Assembly: GCF_000714815.1 (NCBI RefSeq)
Contig: NZ_JMIH01000010.1
Coordinates: 1-64,000 of the forward strand
From: Anditalea andensis
Lineage (GTDB): Bacteria; Bacteroidota; Bacteroidia; Cytophagales; Cyclobacteriaceae
DNA length: 64,000 nt
Direction: 5' to 3'
In this document: piece by piece, positions 53,465 through 62,834 of the stretch
How positions within the stretch are numbered: the first letter of the stretch is position 1
Layout: each line of letters opens with the position of its first letter
Notes under the pieces: model-generated
Seen by the model: the letters and a program-made list of their open reading frames with translations, nothing else
What the model was told of the DNA's origin: nothing
Databases searched by the model: none
Translations under genes and position numbers: made by a program

Positions 53465-55747
53465 ATGATAAAAATAAAATTGGAAATTTGCACTGGTTTA
53501 ATGGCTGGGATGATGCTTTTGGGCGCATGTCAGGAAAATGCCGCTACAGGCGATAGGGATGTCCCTACCGGTTCACTTACGGATTATGTAGATCCCTTTA
53601 TAGGGTCAGGCTTTCACGGCCATGTCTTTGTGGGGGCCAATGTACCCTTCGGCGCGGTACAACTGGGTCCGGTAAACATTACCAAAGGCTGGGATTGGTG
53701 CTCAGGATACCACTATTCAGATTCCACCATCATTGGTTTTTCCCATACCCACCTGAGCGGGACGGGCATCGGTGATTTAGGTGATATCCTGGTGATGCCA
53801 GCCATAGGCAGAGTAAATATTCAAAAGGGTGAAGCAGAAAAGCCTGAGACAGGTTATTTTTCCTACTTTTCACATGATAGGGAAAAAGCCAAAGCTGGCT
53901 ATTATAGCGTTCATTTGGATCGATATGACATAGAAGCTGAAATGACCACTACAGAAAGGACAGGATTTCACCGTTATTCATTTCCTGCATCCCAAGAGGC
54001 CCAGCTGATATTCGATCTGGAAGAAGGGATTGCGGATAGGTCCACAGAGACTTATGTGGAGGCTTTGGACGAACAGACGATAGTGGGGTACCGGTACTCT
54101 GCAGGATGGGCCAGAAACCAAAAAGTCTATTTTGCCGCTAAATTTTCAAAACCTTTTTCCTCCTTTGATACCCATGAGGATGGACAGGTAGTAAAGGGGA
54201 ACAGCCGCAAAGGTAAAAAAGTGAAAGCAGTCGCTTATTTTGAAACTGAAGAAGGAGAGCAAATACTTTTGAAAGTGGGTATTTCCCCGGTAAGCTATGA
54301 AAATGCTATCAAAAATTTGGAGGCTGAGCTAGACCATTGGGATTTTGACCGGGTGGTGGCAGAGGCCAATAATAAATGGGAAAAGGAACTGAGTCGGATT
54401 CAGGTAGATTTCACCGAACCGGAGCAGATGAGGACTTTCTATACTGCCCTTTATCATACGATGATCGCACCGTCCATTTTCAATGATGTGAACGGGGCCT
54501 ACCGTGGTGCGGATGGGGAAGTGTATGAGGACGATAGTTTTACCAACTACACGACATTTTCCCTCTGGGATACCTATCGGGCCGCACACCCGCTTTATAC
54601 CATCACCCAGAGGGAGAGGGCAGCGGATATGGTTCAGACCATGCTCAATATTTTTGACCAACAGGGAAAACTGCCCGTCTGGCACCTAATGGGAAACGAA
54701 ACCAATACCATGGTAGGCTACAGTGCCGTTCCAGTACTGGTGGATGCGTACCTTAAAGGAATCCCTCTGGACAAAAACAGAGTATATGAGGCCATTAAAG
54801 CTACTGCTATGCGTGATGAGGGCGGATTGAAGTCTCTCAAGAATCTGGGTTACATACCAGCCGATGAAGATGTGGAAACTGTGGCCAGTGGATTGGAATA
54901 TGCCTTGGCTGACTGGAGCATAGCCCAGATGGCCAAAGATATGGGCAAGGAGGACGATTATCTTTATTTCATGAATAGAGCAGACAATTACAAAAACTAT
55001 TTTGACCAAAACACGGGCTTTATGAGGGGAAGGATAGGGGAAAATGAATGGAGAACCCCTTTCAGTCCTTTGGTGTCCCGGCATATGAAAGATGATTTCT
55101 GTGAAGGAAATGCCTGGCAGTATACCTGGCTGGTGCCCCATGATGTAGAAGGGCTGATGGAGTTGCTGGGCGGTGAGGAGGCTTTTATCAGCAAGCTGGA
55201 TAGCCTGTTTATAGTAGAAGGCGATATGGGGGAGGAAGCTTCCAGTGATATTACCGGCCTGATCGGCCAATATGCCCACGGCAATGAACCCAGTCACCAT
55301 ATCACTTATCTTTATGCCTATGCGGGACAGCCGTACAAAACAGCTGAAAAAACCCGCCAAATCATGAGTACCCTCTATTCAGACCAAATAGACGGCCTGA
55401 GCGGCAATGAAGACGTGGGACAGATGTCTGCCTGGTATGTGCTTTCTGCTCTGGGCTTCTATCCGGTCAACCCGGCCAACGGTACCTATGTCTTTGGAAG
55501 TCCCTTGGTGAACAGTGCCAAAATCAATCTGGAAAACAACAGGACTTTTGAGATTCTGGTCCAGAATAACAGCCCTCAAAACATATACGTACAGGAAATG
55601 AACTTGAACGGAAATCCTTATACCAAAAATTACTTTCATCATGCCGATCTGATGAAAGGGGGTAAGCTTGAGATTGTGATGGGACCTGAACCCTCCACCC
55701 GATGGGGGGTAGAGGTGGCAGACCGCGCGCGGTCAGTAATTCAATAA
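53465..55747 (+). CDS. GH92 family alpha-mannosidase lipoprotein (second locus)
   Basis: The 760-residue protein is a lipoprotein (LLGAC lipobox). It has the GH92 N-terminal domain (YVDPFIGSGFHGHVFVGANVPFGAVQLGP) and the catalytic barrel ending in SGNEDVGQMSAWYVLSALGFYPVNPANG. ATG 53465 gives the clean lipoprotein signal; the start at 53423 adds a polar leader. It differs from the GH92 at 19835 in anchoring (lipid versus free) and is only a moderate relative. It sits between GH3 and GH29, which points to mannose-rich, fucosylated glycans. Confidence 0.92.
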   Translation: MIKIKLEICTGLMAGMMLLGACQENAATGDRDVPTGSLTDYVDPFIGSGFHGHVFVGANVPFGAVQLGPVNITKGWDWCSGYHYSDSTIIGFSHTHLSGTGIGDLGDILVMPAIGRVNIQKGEAEKPETGYFSYFSHDREKAKAGYYSVHLDRYDIEAEMTTTERTGFHRYSFPASQEAQLIFDLEEGIADRSTETYVEALDEQTIVGYRYSAGWARNQKVYFAAKFSKPFSSFDTHEDGQVVKGNSRKGKKVKAVAYFETEEGEQILLKVGISPVSYENAIKNLEAELDHWDFDRVVAEANNKWEKELSRIQVDFTEPEQMRTFYTALYHTMIAPSIFNDVNGAYRGADGEVYEDDSFTNYTTFSLWDTYRAAHPLYTITQRERAADMVQTMLNIFDQQGKLPVWHLMGNETNTMVGYSAVPVLVDAYLKGIPLDKNRVYEAIKATAMRDEGGLKSLKNLGYIPADEDVETVASGLEYALADWSIAQMAKDMGKEDDYLYFMNRADNYKNYFDQNTGFMRGRIGENEWRTPFSPLVSRHMKDDFCEGNAWQYTWLVPHDVEGLMELLGGEEAFISKLDSLFIVEGDMGEEASSDITGLIGQYAHGNEPSHHITYLYAYAGQPYKTAEKTRQIMSTLYSDQIDGLSGNEDVGQMSAWYVLSALGFYPVNPANGTYVFGSPLVNSAKINLENNRTFEILVQNNSPQNIYVQEMNLNGNPYTKNYFHHADLMKGGKLEIVMGPEPSTRWGVEVADRARSVIQ

Positions 55748-55783
55748 GACAAAAAATCTGCCTATGGGCATATACCATATTAG

Positions 55784-57877
55784 ATGATGATACAGGATTT
55801 CCACTTTCAGTTGCCAAATGTTTCCAAAGTTGTTTTAATGGCATCCATGTTATTCACCCTGTCTTGCCAGGAGGCAATAGTTGCGCCCGAAGCGGAGACA
55901 CCTGTACCTTCTCAGCGCCAACTTATCTGGCAGGAGATGGAGTTTTACGGATTTGTGCATTTCAGTATCAATACCTTTACTGATATGGAATGGGGACTCG
56001 GAGATGAAAGTCCAGACCGGTTTAACCCTACCGAACTGGATACCCGTCAATGGGTCCGTGAAATGGCCGATGCCGGCATGAGGGGAGTCATCATCACGGC
56101 CAAACACCATGACGGGTTCTGCCTGTGGCCCTCCAGATATACCGAGCACTCAGTGAAAAACTCCCCTTGGAAAAATGGGGAAGGAGATGTCATCAGAGAA
56201 CTGGCAGATGCATGTGAGGAGTACGGGCTTAAATTAGGGGTATATTATTCTCCTTGGGACCGACACCATGCCGACTACGGCAAACCTGAATACATTACTT
56301 ATATGCGTCTGCAGTTAGAGGAACTTTTGACCAACTATGGAGATATATTCGAAGTATGGTTTGATGGGGCCAATGGCGGTACCGGGTATTATGGGGGTGC
56401 CAACGAGGAAAGGAGAGTGGATAAGAAATCGTATTATGATTGGGAAAATACCTTTGCGCTGGTAAGAAAACTGCAGCCGGATGCCGTCATATTCGGAGAC
56501 GCCGGCCCGGATGTACGATGGGTAGGGAATGAAGAGGGGCATGCCTATCCCACTACCTGGTCTAACTTATTGAGAGATTCCGTCTATGCCGGTATGCCGG
56601 AGTATGGCGATAAATATGCCAAAGGTCAAGAGAACGGTACCCATTGGGTTCCGGCAGAGGCAGATGTATCCATCAGGCCTGGCTGGTATTATCATGCCTA
56701 TGAAGACCACAAAGTCAAAAGCCTAAGCCAACTGATGGATATCTACTATAAAAGTATCGGTAGGAACAGTTCCCTGCTCCTTAATTTTCCCGTGGACAAA
56801 AGGGGGCTCATACACGAAAATGATGTAATGGCCCTTAGGAAAATGGCCTCCAAGATTAAAGAGGATTTTGCAGTCGACCTTATCGCCGGGAAAAGCGCCA
56901 CAGCTTCCACCGACAGAGGCGCGGGTTATCAGGCCGGCAATGTGCTGGATGGTCAGGGAGGTAACTATTGGGCAGCCCCTGCAGATAGCCGGCAAGGCAG
57001 TATAGAAGTGGATTTTGATGGTGAACTGACATTTAACCGGCTATGGATTCAGGAATATATACCACTCGGCCAAAGGGTGAAAAAATTTACCGTGGAGGTA
57101 AAACAGGATGGCCAATGGACGGAAATCGCTGCCGAAACCACCATCGGTTTTAAGAGGTTGCTGAGGTTGGAGGATACCAAAGGAACATCCCTGAGGCTAA
57201 ATATATTGGATGCTAAATCCTCTCCCCTGATTTCCAGTCTGCGTATGTTCCATGCCCCTAAAATGATGGAGGCCCCCGTCATCAGTAGAGATGTACAAGG
57301 GATGGTCAGCATCAATTCCCCAGAAGAAGGTCTGGTTATATTTTATACATCCGACGGTACTACGCCCGGCCAGAACAGTCAGCGCTATATGGCCCCTTTC
57401 CAACCTGAATATCCCGCTCTGATTAAAGCCATCACCTTTGATGAGGTACAGGGCCGATCCAGTGATGCGGGTAGCCAGTATTTTGATATGCCGAAAGGAG
57501 ATTGGAAAGTTCTGGAAGCAGGTACTGAAGGAAACAAGGCCATAGATGAAAACATAAATACCCATTATAGCAGTCAGGACGATAGGCTTACCCTAGATCT
57601 GGGGCAGGCATTACAGCTGATGGGCTTTACTTATACCCCTATGCAGCAACGCTATCTCTCCGGTGTGATAAAAGAATACCGCTTTTATACCAGTAGGGAC
57701 AGCATAAATTGGGAGCTGGTGGCAGAAGGAGAATTTGGGAACATAGAGAACAGCCCTATTCTCCAAAGGATAACATTGGACAGAAAGGTGAATGCGCGAT
57801 ATATCCGCCTGGAATCCAAGAGGACTACTGATGGAAAAAATGCATCTTTTGCAGAAGTTGGGGTCATTACGGAATAG
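55784..57877 (+). CDS. GH29 alpha-L-fucosidase lipoprotein with discoidin domains
   Basis: The 697-residue protein is a lipoprotein (TLSC, C28). The GH29 barrel follows (about 50-345), with MAKHHDGF-like AKHHDGFCLWPS, and EVWFDGANGG holding the nucleophile D194. A F5/8 type C (CBM32-like) domain lies at about 365-480, then a chitobiase/FN3-like stretch (VIFYTSDGTTPG), then a second F5/8 type C-like domain to the C terminus. It would release L-fucose from oligosaccharides. It starts 36 bases after GH92 and closes this unit. Confidence 0.91.
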   Translation: MMIQDFHFQLPNVSKVVLMASMLFTLSCQEAIVAPEAETPVPSQRQLIWQEMEFYGFVHFSINTFTDMEWGLGDESPDRFNPTELDTRQWVREMADAGMRGVIITAKHHDGFCLWPSRYTEHSVKNSPWKNGEGDVIRELADACEEYGLKLGVYYSPWDRHHADYGKPEYITYMRLQLEELLTNYGDIFEVWFDGANGGTGYYGGANEERRVDKKSYYDWENTFALVRKLQPDAVIFGDAGPDVRWVGNEEGHAYPTTWSNLLRDSVYAGMPEYGDKYAKGQENGTHWVPAEADVSIRPGWYYHAYEDHKVKSLSQLMDIYYKSIGRNSSLLLNFPVDKRGLIHENDVMALRKMASKIKEDFAVDLIAGKSATASTDRGAGYQAGNVLDGQGGNYWAAPADSRQGSIEVDFDGELTFNRLWIQEYIPLGQRVKKFTVEVKQDGQWTEIAAETTIGFKRLLRLEDTKGTSLRLNILDAKSSPLISSLRMFHAPKMMEAPVISRDVQGMVSINSPEEGLVIFYTSDGTTPGQNSQRYMAPFQPEYPALIKAITFDEVQGRSSDAGSQYFDMPKGDWKVLEAGTEGNKAIDENINTHYSSQDDRLTLDLGQALQLMGFTYTPMQQRYLSGVIKEYRFYTSRDSINWELVAEGEFGNIENSPILQRITLDRKVNARYIRLESKRTTDGKNASFAEVGVITE

Positions 57878-58097
57878 GGTGATAGGCTATGTTTGAAAAG
57901 CATTGATGTATTGATCAGAATTTTTTAGATTTTTCCAATTATGGATTATCTCTATATATTATATGATTAAGCTGACAGCCTTTTACTTATACCAGGTTTA
58001 GTAAATATGTTTCCATTGTGCAGTTGGTGAATTTTGAAAGTTAAAGTTTAAAATTAAAAAAATTTTTCCGCTATTTTAGGGCGCAATTTTAATCGCC

Positions 58098-59990
58098 ATG
58101 AATAGGATTTTCCTCAGCACACTGCTAGTGCTCATCTCTTTAAGCGTATTTCACCTTCGAGCCCAAAGTCTAGATTTTACCCATCAATTTGTTTACGCAT
58201 TTGACCCTTCTGAAATAGCTTTGGAGCGGTATGAAATAGATCATATTTCCGAGCGGATTTTTGATTTTAAGGGGCATCATTTAGACTCTATGTTATATTT
58301 ATCTGAAAAGATATTGCTTGGGAGCAGGGCCATATCCTACAATAAGGGAATGGCCAACAGCTATTCCTATATAGGCGTTTATCATTACCAAAAAGGGAAT
58401 TATACCCAGGCCGTCAAATACTATATCAGGGCTCAGGAATTATGGATGCAGGAAAAGGATAATAACAAGGTAGCAAGTTTGAGCAATAACATCGGATTGG
58501 TATATGAACAGCTGGAAGATATAACCAATTCGCTATATTATCACCAGCTTGCTATCGACCAGAGTGATGGACAGCAGAGTCCTATAGTTTTGGCAAATTT
58601 TTACCTTAACTATGCCAATGTTAAAAACCTACATACTAATATTTATGACGCATTGCCTTATTATTATAAAGCTATCGCCATGCTGCAAGCTGAAAAAAAT
58701 ATAGATGACCTGGCCAATGTCTACTTAAATTTAGGAAATACATTTGGTAGGCATGGAATGATCGATTCGGTTAAGGTATACTTTGATAAAGGGCTGCACC
58801 TGGCACGGAAAGGAAAGGATTATACCAATTTGGCTTACGCACTGACGAGTCAGATTAGATTCTATACCTATACAGAGGATTATAGTGAAGCACTGAAATA
58901 CGCAAATGAATCTTTGGAAGCAGCCAATATATCAAAATCTACCCAAACAAAAGCTGATGCCCTTTTTGCTATATCTGATCTATATGAATTGCTTGGAGAT
59001 TATAAAGAATCGCTTTCAGCTGCCCGACAGTATCAGGCCGTGGTAGATACACTGAATAAGCAAACACACAACCTTGAAATTGCCCGGATAGAAGCATCTT
59101 CTTTGTTTGAAAAAGAAAAGCTACTACTGGACAAGCAAATAGTGGATCAAGAAACGTTGGCGTTTCGCCGATTGTTTATAATTTCTATATTGATCGTATT
59201 TATTTGTTTATTATTCCTAACCGCTTACTTTATCTACAGAAACGGCCGTAAGGCTCGCAAAGCCAATTTGCTTCTGATAAGAAAAAACAAAGAAATAGAG
59301 GTTCTGGCTGCCCAATCTGCCGAACTGAGTGCCCACCAGCAGATAATATTTAAAATTCTGGGTCATGATCTCAAAGGCCCGGTCCTTTCACTTGCTACTG
59401 TGACTGAAATGGCCAGTAATGACTATTTTAGTTTGGAAGAGTTGAAAGCACTTCTTCCCCGTCTCAGTGTTCAAGCTAAACAACTCAATGTATCCTTGGA
59501 GAACCTACTTCACTGGGCCATGAATCAGATGACAGGAGAAAGGTGGGAGCCTGCATATGTAAACCTTACCGGCCATGTACAGGAATGTATTGATTTTTTG
59601 GACACTGCCATAAGAGAAAAATCCATTTCTGTACATTTACATCTGGAGAACTTTCCTAACCTCTATGCGGACCCTTATATGATGATGATTGGCATCAGAA
59701 ATGTAATCGCAAATGCTATTAAATTTACACCAGAAGGAGAAATAATTTCAATTTCCAGTAGCAAAAAAGATGATATGATGGGGTTGATGATATTCAATCC
59801 TGGCAAAGAGATAAGCCCAGAAATCTTGAGGAAAATTAACGATGGCTTAATTGTCTCCGAATCACAAAGGGGAACAGGTCTAGGCCTGATGCTGACCCGG
59901 AAATACATGCTGAAAAACAAGGGAAGAATGGAGGTAAGGAATATTACTGGTGAGGGTGTGGAAGTAGGTTTATTTTTGCCTTTGCAATAG
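58098..59990 (+). CDS. TPR-containing membrane sensor histidine kinase
   Basis: The 630-residue protein has a signal peptide (ending RAQS), tetratricopeptide repeats at about 70-310 (SYIGVYHYQKGNYTQAVKYY and following), one membrane helix at about 359-381 (LFIISILIVFICLLFLT), a coiled coil, and a HisKA H-box with H423 (LGHDLKGPVL). A HATPase domain follows, with NVIANAIKFTPEG and GTGLGLMLTRKY. No receiver is attached and no response regulator is adjacent. It follows the GH29 gene by 220 bases and precedes the HxpB-like gene by 22, so it may sense breakdown products of this block. Confidence 0.9.
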   Translation: MNRIFLSTLLVLISLSVFHLRAQSLDFTHQFVYAFDPSEIALERYEIDHISERIFDFKGHHLDSMLYLSEKILLGSRAISYNKGMANSYSYIGVYHYQKGNYTQAVKYYIRAQELWMQEKDNNKVASLSNNIGLVYEQLEDITNSLYYHQLAIDQSDGQQSPIVLANFYLNYANVKNLHTNIYDALPYYYKAIAMLQAEKNIDDLANVYLNLGNTFGRHGMIDSVKVYFDKGLHLARKGKDYTNLAYALTSQIRFYTYTEDYSEALKYANESLEAANISKSTQTKADALFAISDLYELLGDYKESLSAARQYQAVVDTLNKQTHNLEIARIEASSLFEKEKLLLDKQIVDQETLAFRRLFIISILIVFICLLFLTAYFIYRNGRKARKANLLLIRKNKEIEVLAAQSAELSAHQQIIFKILGHDLKGPVLSLATVTEMASNDYFSLEELKALLPRLSVQAKQLNVSLENLLHWAMNQMTGERWEPAYVNLTGHVQECIDFLDTAIREKSISVHLHLENFPNLYADPYMMMIGIRNVIANAIKFTPEGEIISISSSKKDDMMGLMIFNPGKEISPEILRKINDGLIVSESQRGTGLGLMLTRKYMLKNKGRMEVRNITGEGVEVGLFLPLQ

Positions 59991-60012
59991 AATCAAATAA
60001 TTAAAAGCAATC

Positions 60013-60660
60013 ATGATGCAGTACAAAGCGGTAATTTTTGATATGGATGGTGTATTAGTGGACTCTGAGATTTTTTGGAAAATGGCGGAGAAAGAAGTTT
60101 TCAGCGCTTTGGGGGTAAAGGTGACTGAAGCACTTGCGCTGAAAACTCAGAAAATGACTACTAGTCAAGTCACTAAGTTTTGGTATGACTATCATCCCTG
60201 GCAAGATGTAAGTTTTGAAGAGGTAGAAAACAGGGTGATATCCCATGTTATCGAATTGATAGAATCAGAATGCTGTCAGATCAGTGGGATAGAGGATGTT
60301 ATGGGCAAATTAAAATTAGAAGGTTATAAAATAGGTATAGCCACCAATTCACCCAGAAGAATAATCCCCACTGTACTGCAAAAGCTGAACGTATCGGAAT
60401 TGGTGGATGTGGTTTCAGCTGCTGAATGCGTGACGGAAGGTAAGCCTAATCCTGCTATTTATTTAAAGACAGCGGCAGAACTTGACCTTATGCCCTTTCA
60501 GTGCCTGGCCATAGAAGATTCCTATTCAGGTATGAAGGCAGCAAAAGGTGCCGGTATGGCCGTAGTGGCCTTTACCAATGGTAATACAGAACTAACATTT
60601 GATATAGCCGATTATCACTTAACTGATTTTAACTGTTTTAACATGTCTTCATTTCTGTAA
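60013..60660 (+). CDS. HxpB-like HAD sugar-phosphate phosphatase
   Basis: The 215-residue HAD enzyme has nucleophile D10 and D12 (FDMDGVLVDSE), ATNSPRR, and the GKPNPAIYL and AIEDSYSGMKAAKGAG motifs. The WYDYHPWQ segment closely recalls the E. coli hexitol/2-deoxyglucose-6-phosphate phosphatase HxpB (YniC). Tandem start Met1/Met2 cannot be resolved. It is 22 bases after the histidine kinase gene and may be co-transcribed. Confidence 0.86.
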   Translation: MMQYKAVIFDMDGVLVDSEIFWKMAEKEVFSALGVKVTEALALKTQKMTTSQVTKFWYDYHPWQDVSFEEVENRVISHVIELIESECCQISGIEDVMGKLKLEGYKIGIATNSPRRIIPTVLQKLNVSELVDVVSAAECVTEGKPNPAIYLKTAAELDLMPFQCLAIEDSYSGMKAAKGAGMAVVAFTNGNTELTFDIADYHLTDFNCFNMSSFL

Positions 60661-60893
60661 CATGAACCCTTAAAGGCAGTTTTAGAAGTAAAAGTATTAG
60701 CCACTAGCTGATAGATACCTGCACTAGAATCTAAGGGATTGAAATGAGTTTTCATAATTAATTTATGAAAATAAACTGTTTGCACCCTTTTTATTACGGT
60801 TATTTGTGTAATTTAAAGAGGATAAGGTGTTAGTCATAAACTATATGTGTATTCCGCCTAACCCTAACACGATTTGCTATAATCATAGCATAA

Positions 60894-62039
60894 ATGATAT
60901 CAATATTTATGTCAGAAAAGAGAGACTTGACCGATAGTACCAAAGGGATATATGATCAGATTGCAAAAGACAATGATTATTATCGATCCATTATTGAAAA
61001 TAATTCATTCTATATCATAAAAACCGACCTGAATGGGAATTATACTTACATGAATCCTTTCTTCTGTAAGATGTTAAGTATAAGGGAAGAGGACTATCTG
61101 GGCAAAGAATCATTGAGCCTTATCATGCCTGTAGACCATGAGGTTTGTAAAGAAACAGTCATAAAATGTTTTGAAGATCCTGAAAAGTCCCATTGGGTAA
61201 TTCTCCGAAAACCAGTGCCTAATGGAGTGCTTTCCACTCAGTGGGAATTTAAAGTGTTAATGGATGATGAGGGCCAGCCTGCGGAGATTTTATGTATAGG
61301 CCATGACATCACCCCTCTGATCATCAAACAGGAAGAACTGCAGAGCTTGGTAGAAGTTACAGCCGAACAGAATAAAAGGCTGGTGAACTTCACTTATATC
61401 ATTTCCCATAATATAAGGTCCCACGTCGCCAATATTATAGGCATCATAGATTTGGGAAATGAAGAAGACATAGAAAACAGTAAAGAAATGTGGTCCATTC
61501 TTCAGGAGACCGCAGGCAATCTCGATGAAACACTTCATAATCTTAATAGCATAATAGCCATCCAATCACAGACCAATTTACCTTTAAGCTATTTTAACAT
61601 ACAGCATGAGATAAATAGGATAGTGAAAAGTATCCAAATACTGGTCACAGAAGCCAATACTACCATCCACTATGATTTTGATAAAAAAGCGCAGTTGTAC
61701 ACTAACCCCGCCTATTTTGAAAGTATCATTTTAAATTTGCTGACCAATGCTTTAAAATACAAATCTCCTGACCGTCCTTTATCCATTGATATAGGATGGG
61801 ATGAGCAGGAAAAGTACACCGTCCTCTCTTTTAAGGACAATGGGATCGGTATTGACGTGGAAAGGTACAAAGATGAATTGTTTGGAATGTACAAGATTTT
61901 TCACGGCAATAAAAATGCCCGGGGCCTCGGTTTATATATCATCAAAACACAGATCGAAGCCATGAGAGGAAGGATAGAAGTGGAAAGTGAAGTAGGAGAA
62001 AACACCACGTTTAAATTATTTTTTTTAAATAACCCATAG
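60894..62039 (+). CDS. PAS-domain sensor histidine kinase
   Basis: The 381-residue protein has one PAS domain (about 30-145, with TYMNPFFCKMLSIREEDYLGKES), a coiled coil, the H-box SHNIRSHVANIIGIIDL with H172, and a HATPase domain (NLLTNALKYKSPDRP, DNGIGID, RGLGLYIIKTQIEAM). It has no membrane helix, so it is a soluble sensor. A later start at Met6 (60909) is possible. Its H-box resembles that of the GAF protein at 10643, although that one lacks an ATPase. No adjacent response regulator. Confidence 0.88.
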   Translation: MISIFMSEKRDLTDSTKGIYDQIAKDNDYYRSIIENNSFYIIKTDLNGNYTYMNPFFCKMLSIREEDYLGKESLSLIMPVDHEVCKETVIKCFEDPEKSHWVILRKPVPNGVLSTQWEFKVLMDDEGQPAEILCIGHDITPLIIKQEELQSLVEVTAEQNKRLVNFTYIISHNIRSHVANIIGIIDLGNEEDIENSKEMWSILQETAGNLDETLHNLNSIIAIQSQTNLPLSYFNIQHEINRIVKSIQILVTEANTTIHYDFDKKAQLYTNPAYFESIILNLLTNALKYKSPDRPLSIDIGWDEQEKYTVLSFKDNGIGIDVERYKDELFGMYKIFHGNKNARGLGLYIIKTQIEAMRGRIEVESEVGENTTFKLFFLNNP

Positions 62040-62061
62040 CATTTTATTAAATGATTTCAGT

Positions 62062-62550
62062 ATGCATTTTGTAAAGGTGGTTTTCCGGATAAACGGATTG
62101 CCTCAGGTAAGTAGGATAATTATATCAGTACTGTTGGCAAGCATGAACATGCTATTAATCCACAGTACTATGGCACAGCAGACGAAAAAGGAGCCCTTTA
62201 ACCTTGTAAACATTGGAGGGGTTAATGTCTATGGCCAATCCGTTGATGACCAGACACGGTGTGTTCATTGGCATTCGGATCTCGATATTATTGCCATTAA
62301 GTTTAAGTGCTGTAATAGGTATTATCCCTGTTTTTCATGTCATGAAGAAGAAACTGACCATGAACATCAGGTTTGGCCCAGGTCGGAGTTTGACCAAAAT
62401 GCGATTTTATGCGGGGTTTGCCGCAAAGAGCTGAGCATAGAAGATTATATGGCATCAGGTAATATCTGCCCACATTGTACCTCCCATTTTAATCCGGGAT
62501 GCAGTAATCATTATTATTTATATTTTGAGGTCAATGATCATATGAAATAA
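62062..62550 (+). CDS. CHY-type zinc finger protein
   Basis: The 162-residue frame ends in a CHY zinc finger core: CVHWHSDLD, FKCCNRYYPCFSCHEE, HEHQVWPRSEF, ILCGVCRKELSIEDYM and CPHCTSHFNPGC. These domains are about 90-110 residues and act with other zinc proteins. The first 36 residues are hydrophobic and could be a signal sequence ending in MA-QQ, which is odd for this family. An ATG at 62170 would remove it and give a usual-length protein. It lies 22 bases after the kinase gene. Confidence 0.8.
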   Translation: MHFVKVVFRINGLPQVSRIIISVLLASMNMLLIHSTMAQQTKKEPFNLVNIGGVNVYGQSVDDQTRCVHWHSDLDIIAIKFKCCNRYYPCFSCHEEETDHEHQVWPRSEFDQNAILCGVCRKELSIEDYMASGNICPHCTSHFNPGCSNHYYLYFEVNDHMK

Positions 62551-62834
62551 CATTCATATAATATATTATATAGTTTTTATAGCTTAATGGTTCTTATGAT
62601 GAAAAGGACCTTTCCATGGGTTTTTGCCATATGCCTTTTCATTTATCACTTGATGCCATTTATTCCTGCCTCCTCCTATTAAAAATTATGGTCAGCTTCA
62701 GGTTTTTTTTTATAATGAATGGGGTAATTTATAAGGTAGGCTTAATTTATGTTGGGTACACCATTTATAAACTTTAGATTTTCAAAACAGTTAATTTATA
62801 TGTTGAACATTTTTAATCACAAAAACTATAAAAA

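Noticed and set aside
54686-55360. 224-codon minus-strand frame, long enough to look like a gene
   Set aside because: It lies wholly antisense to the GH92 gene and has no motif; the GH92 frame carries the hallmark catalytic segment.
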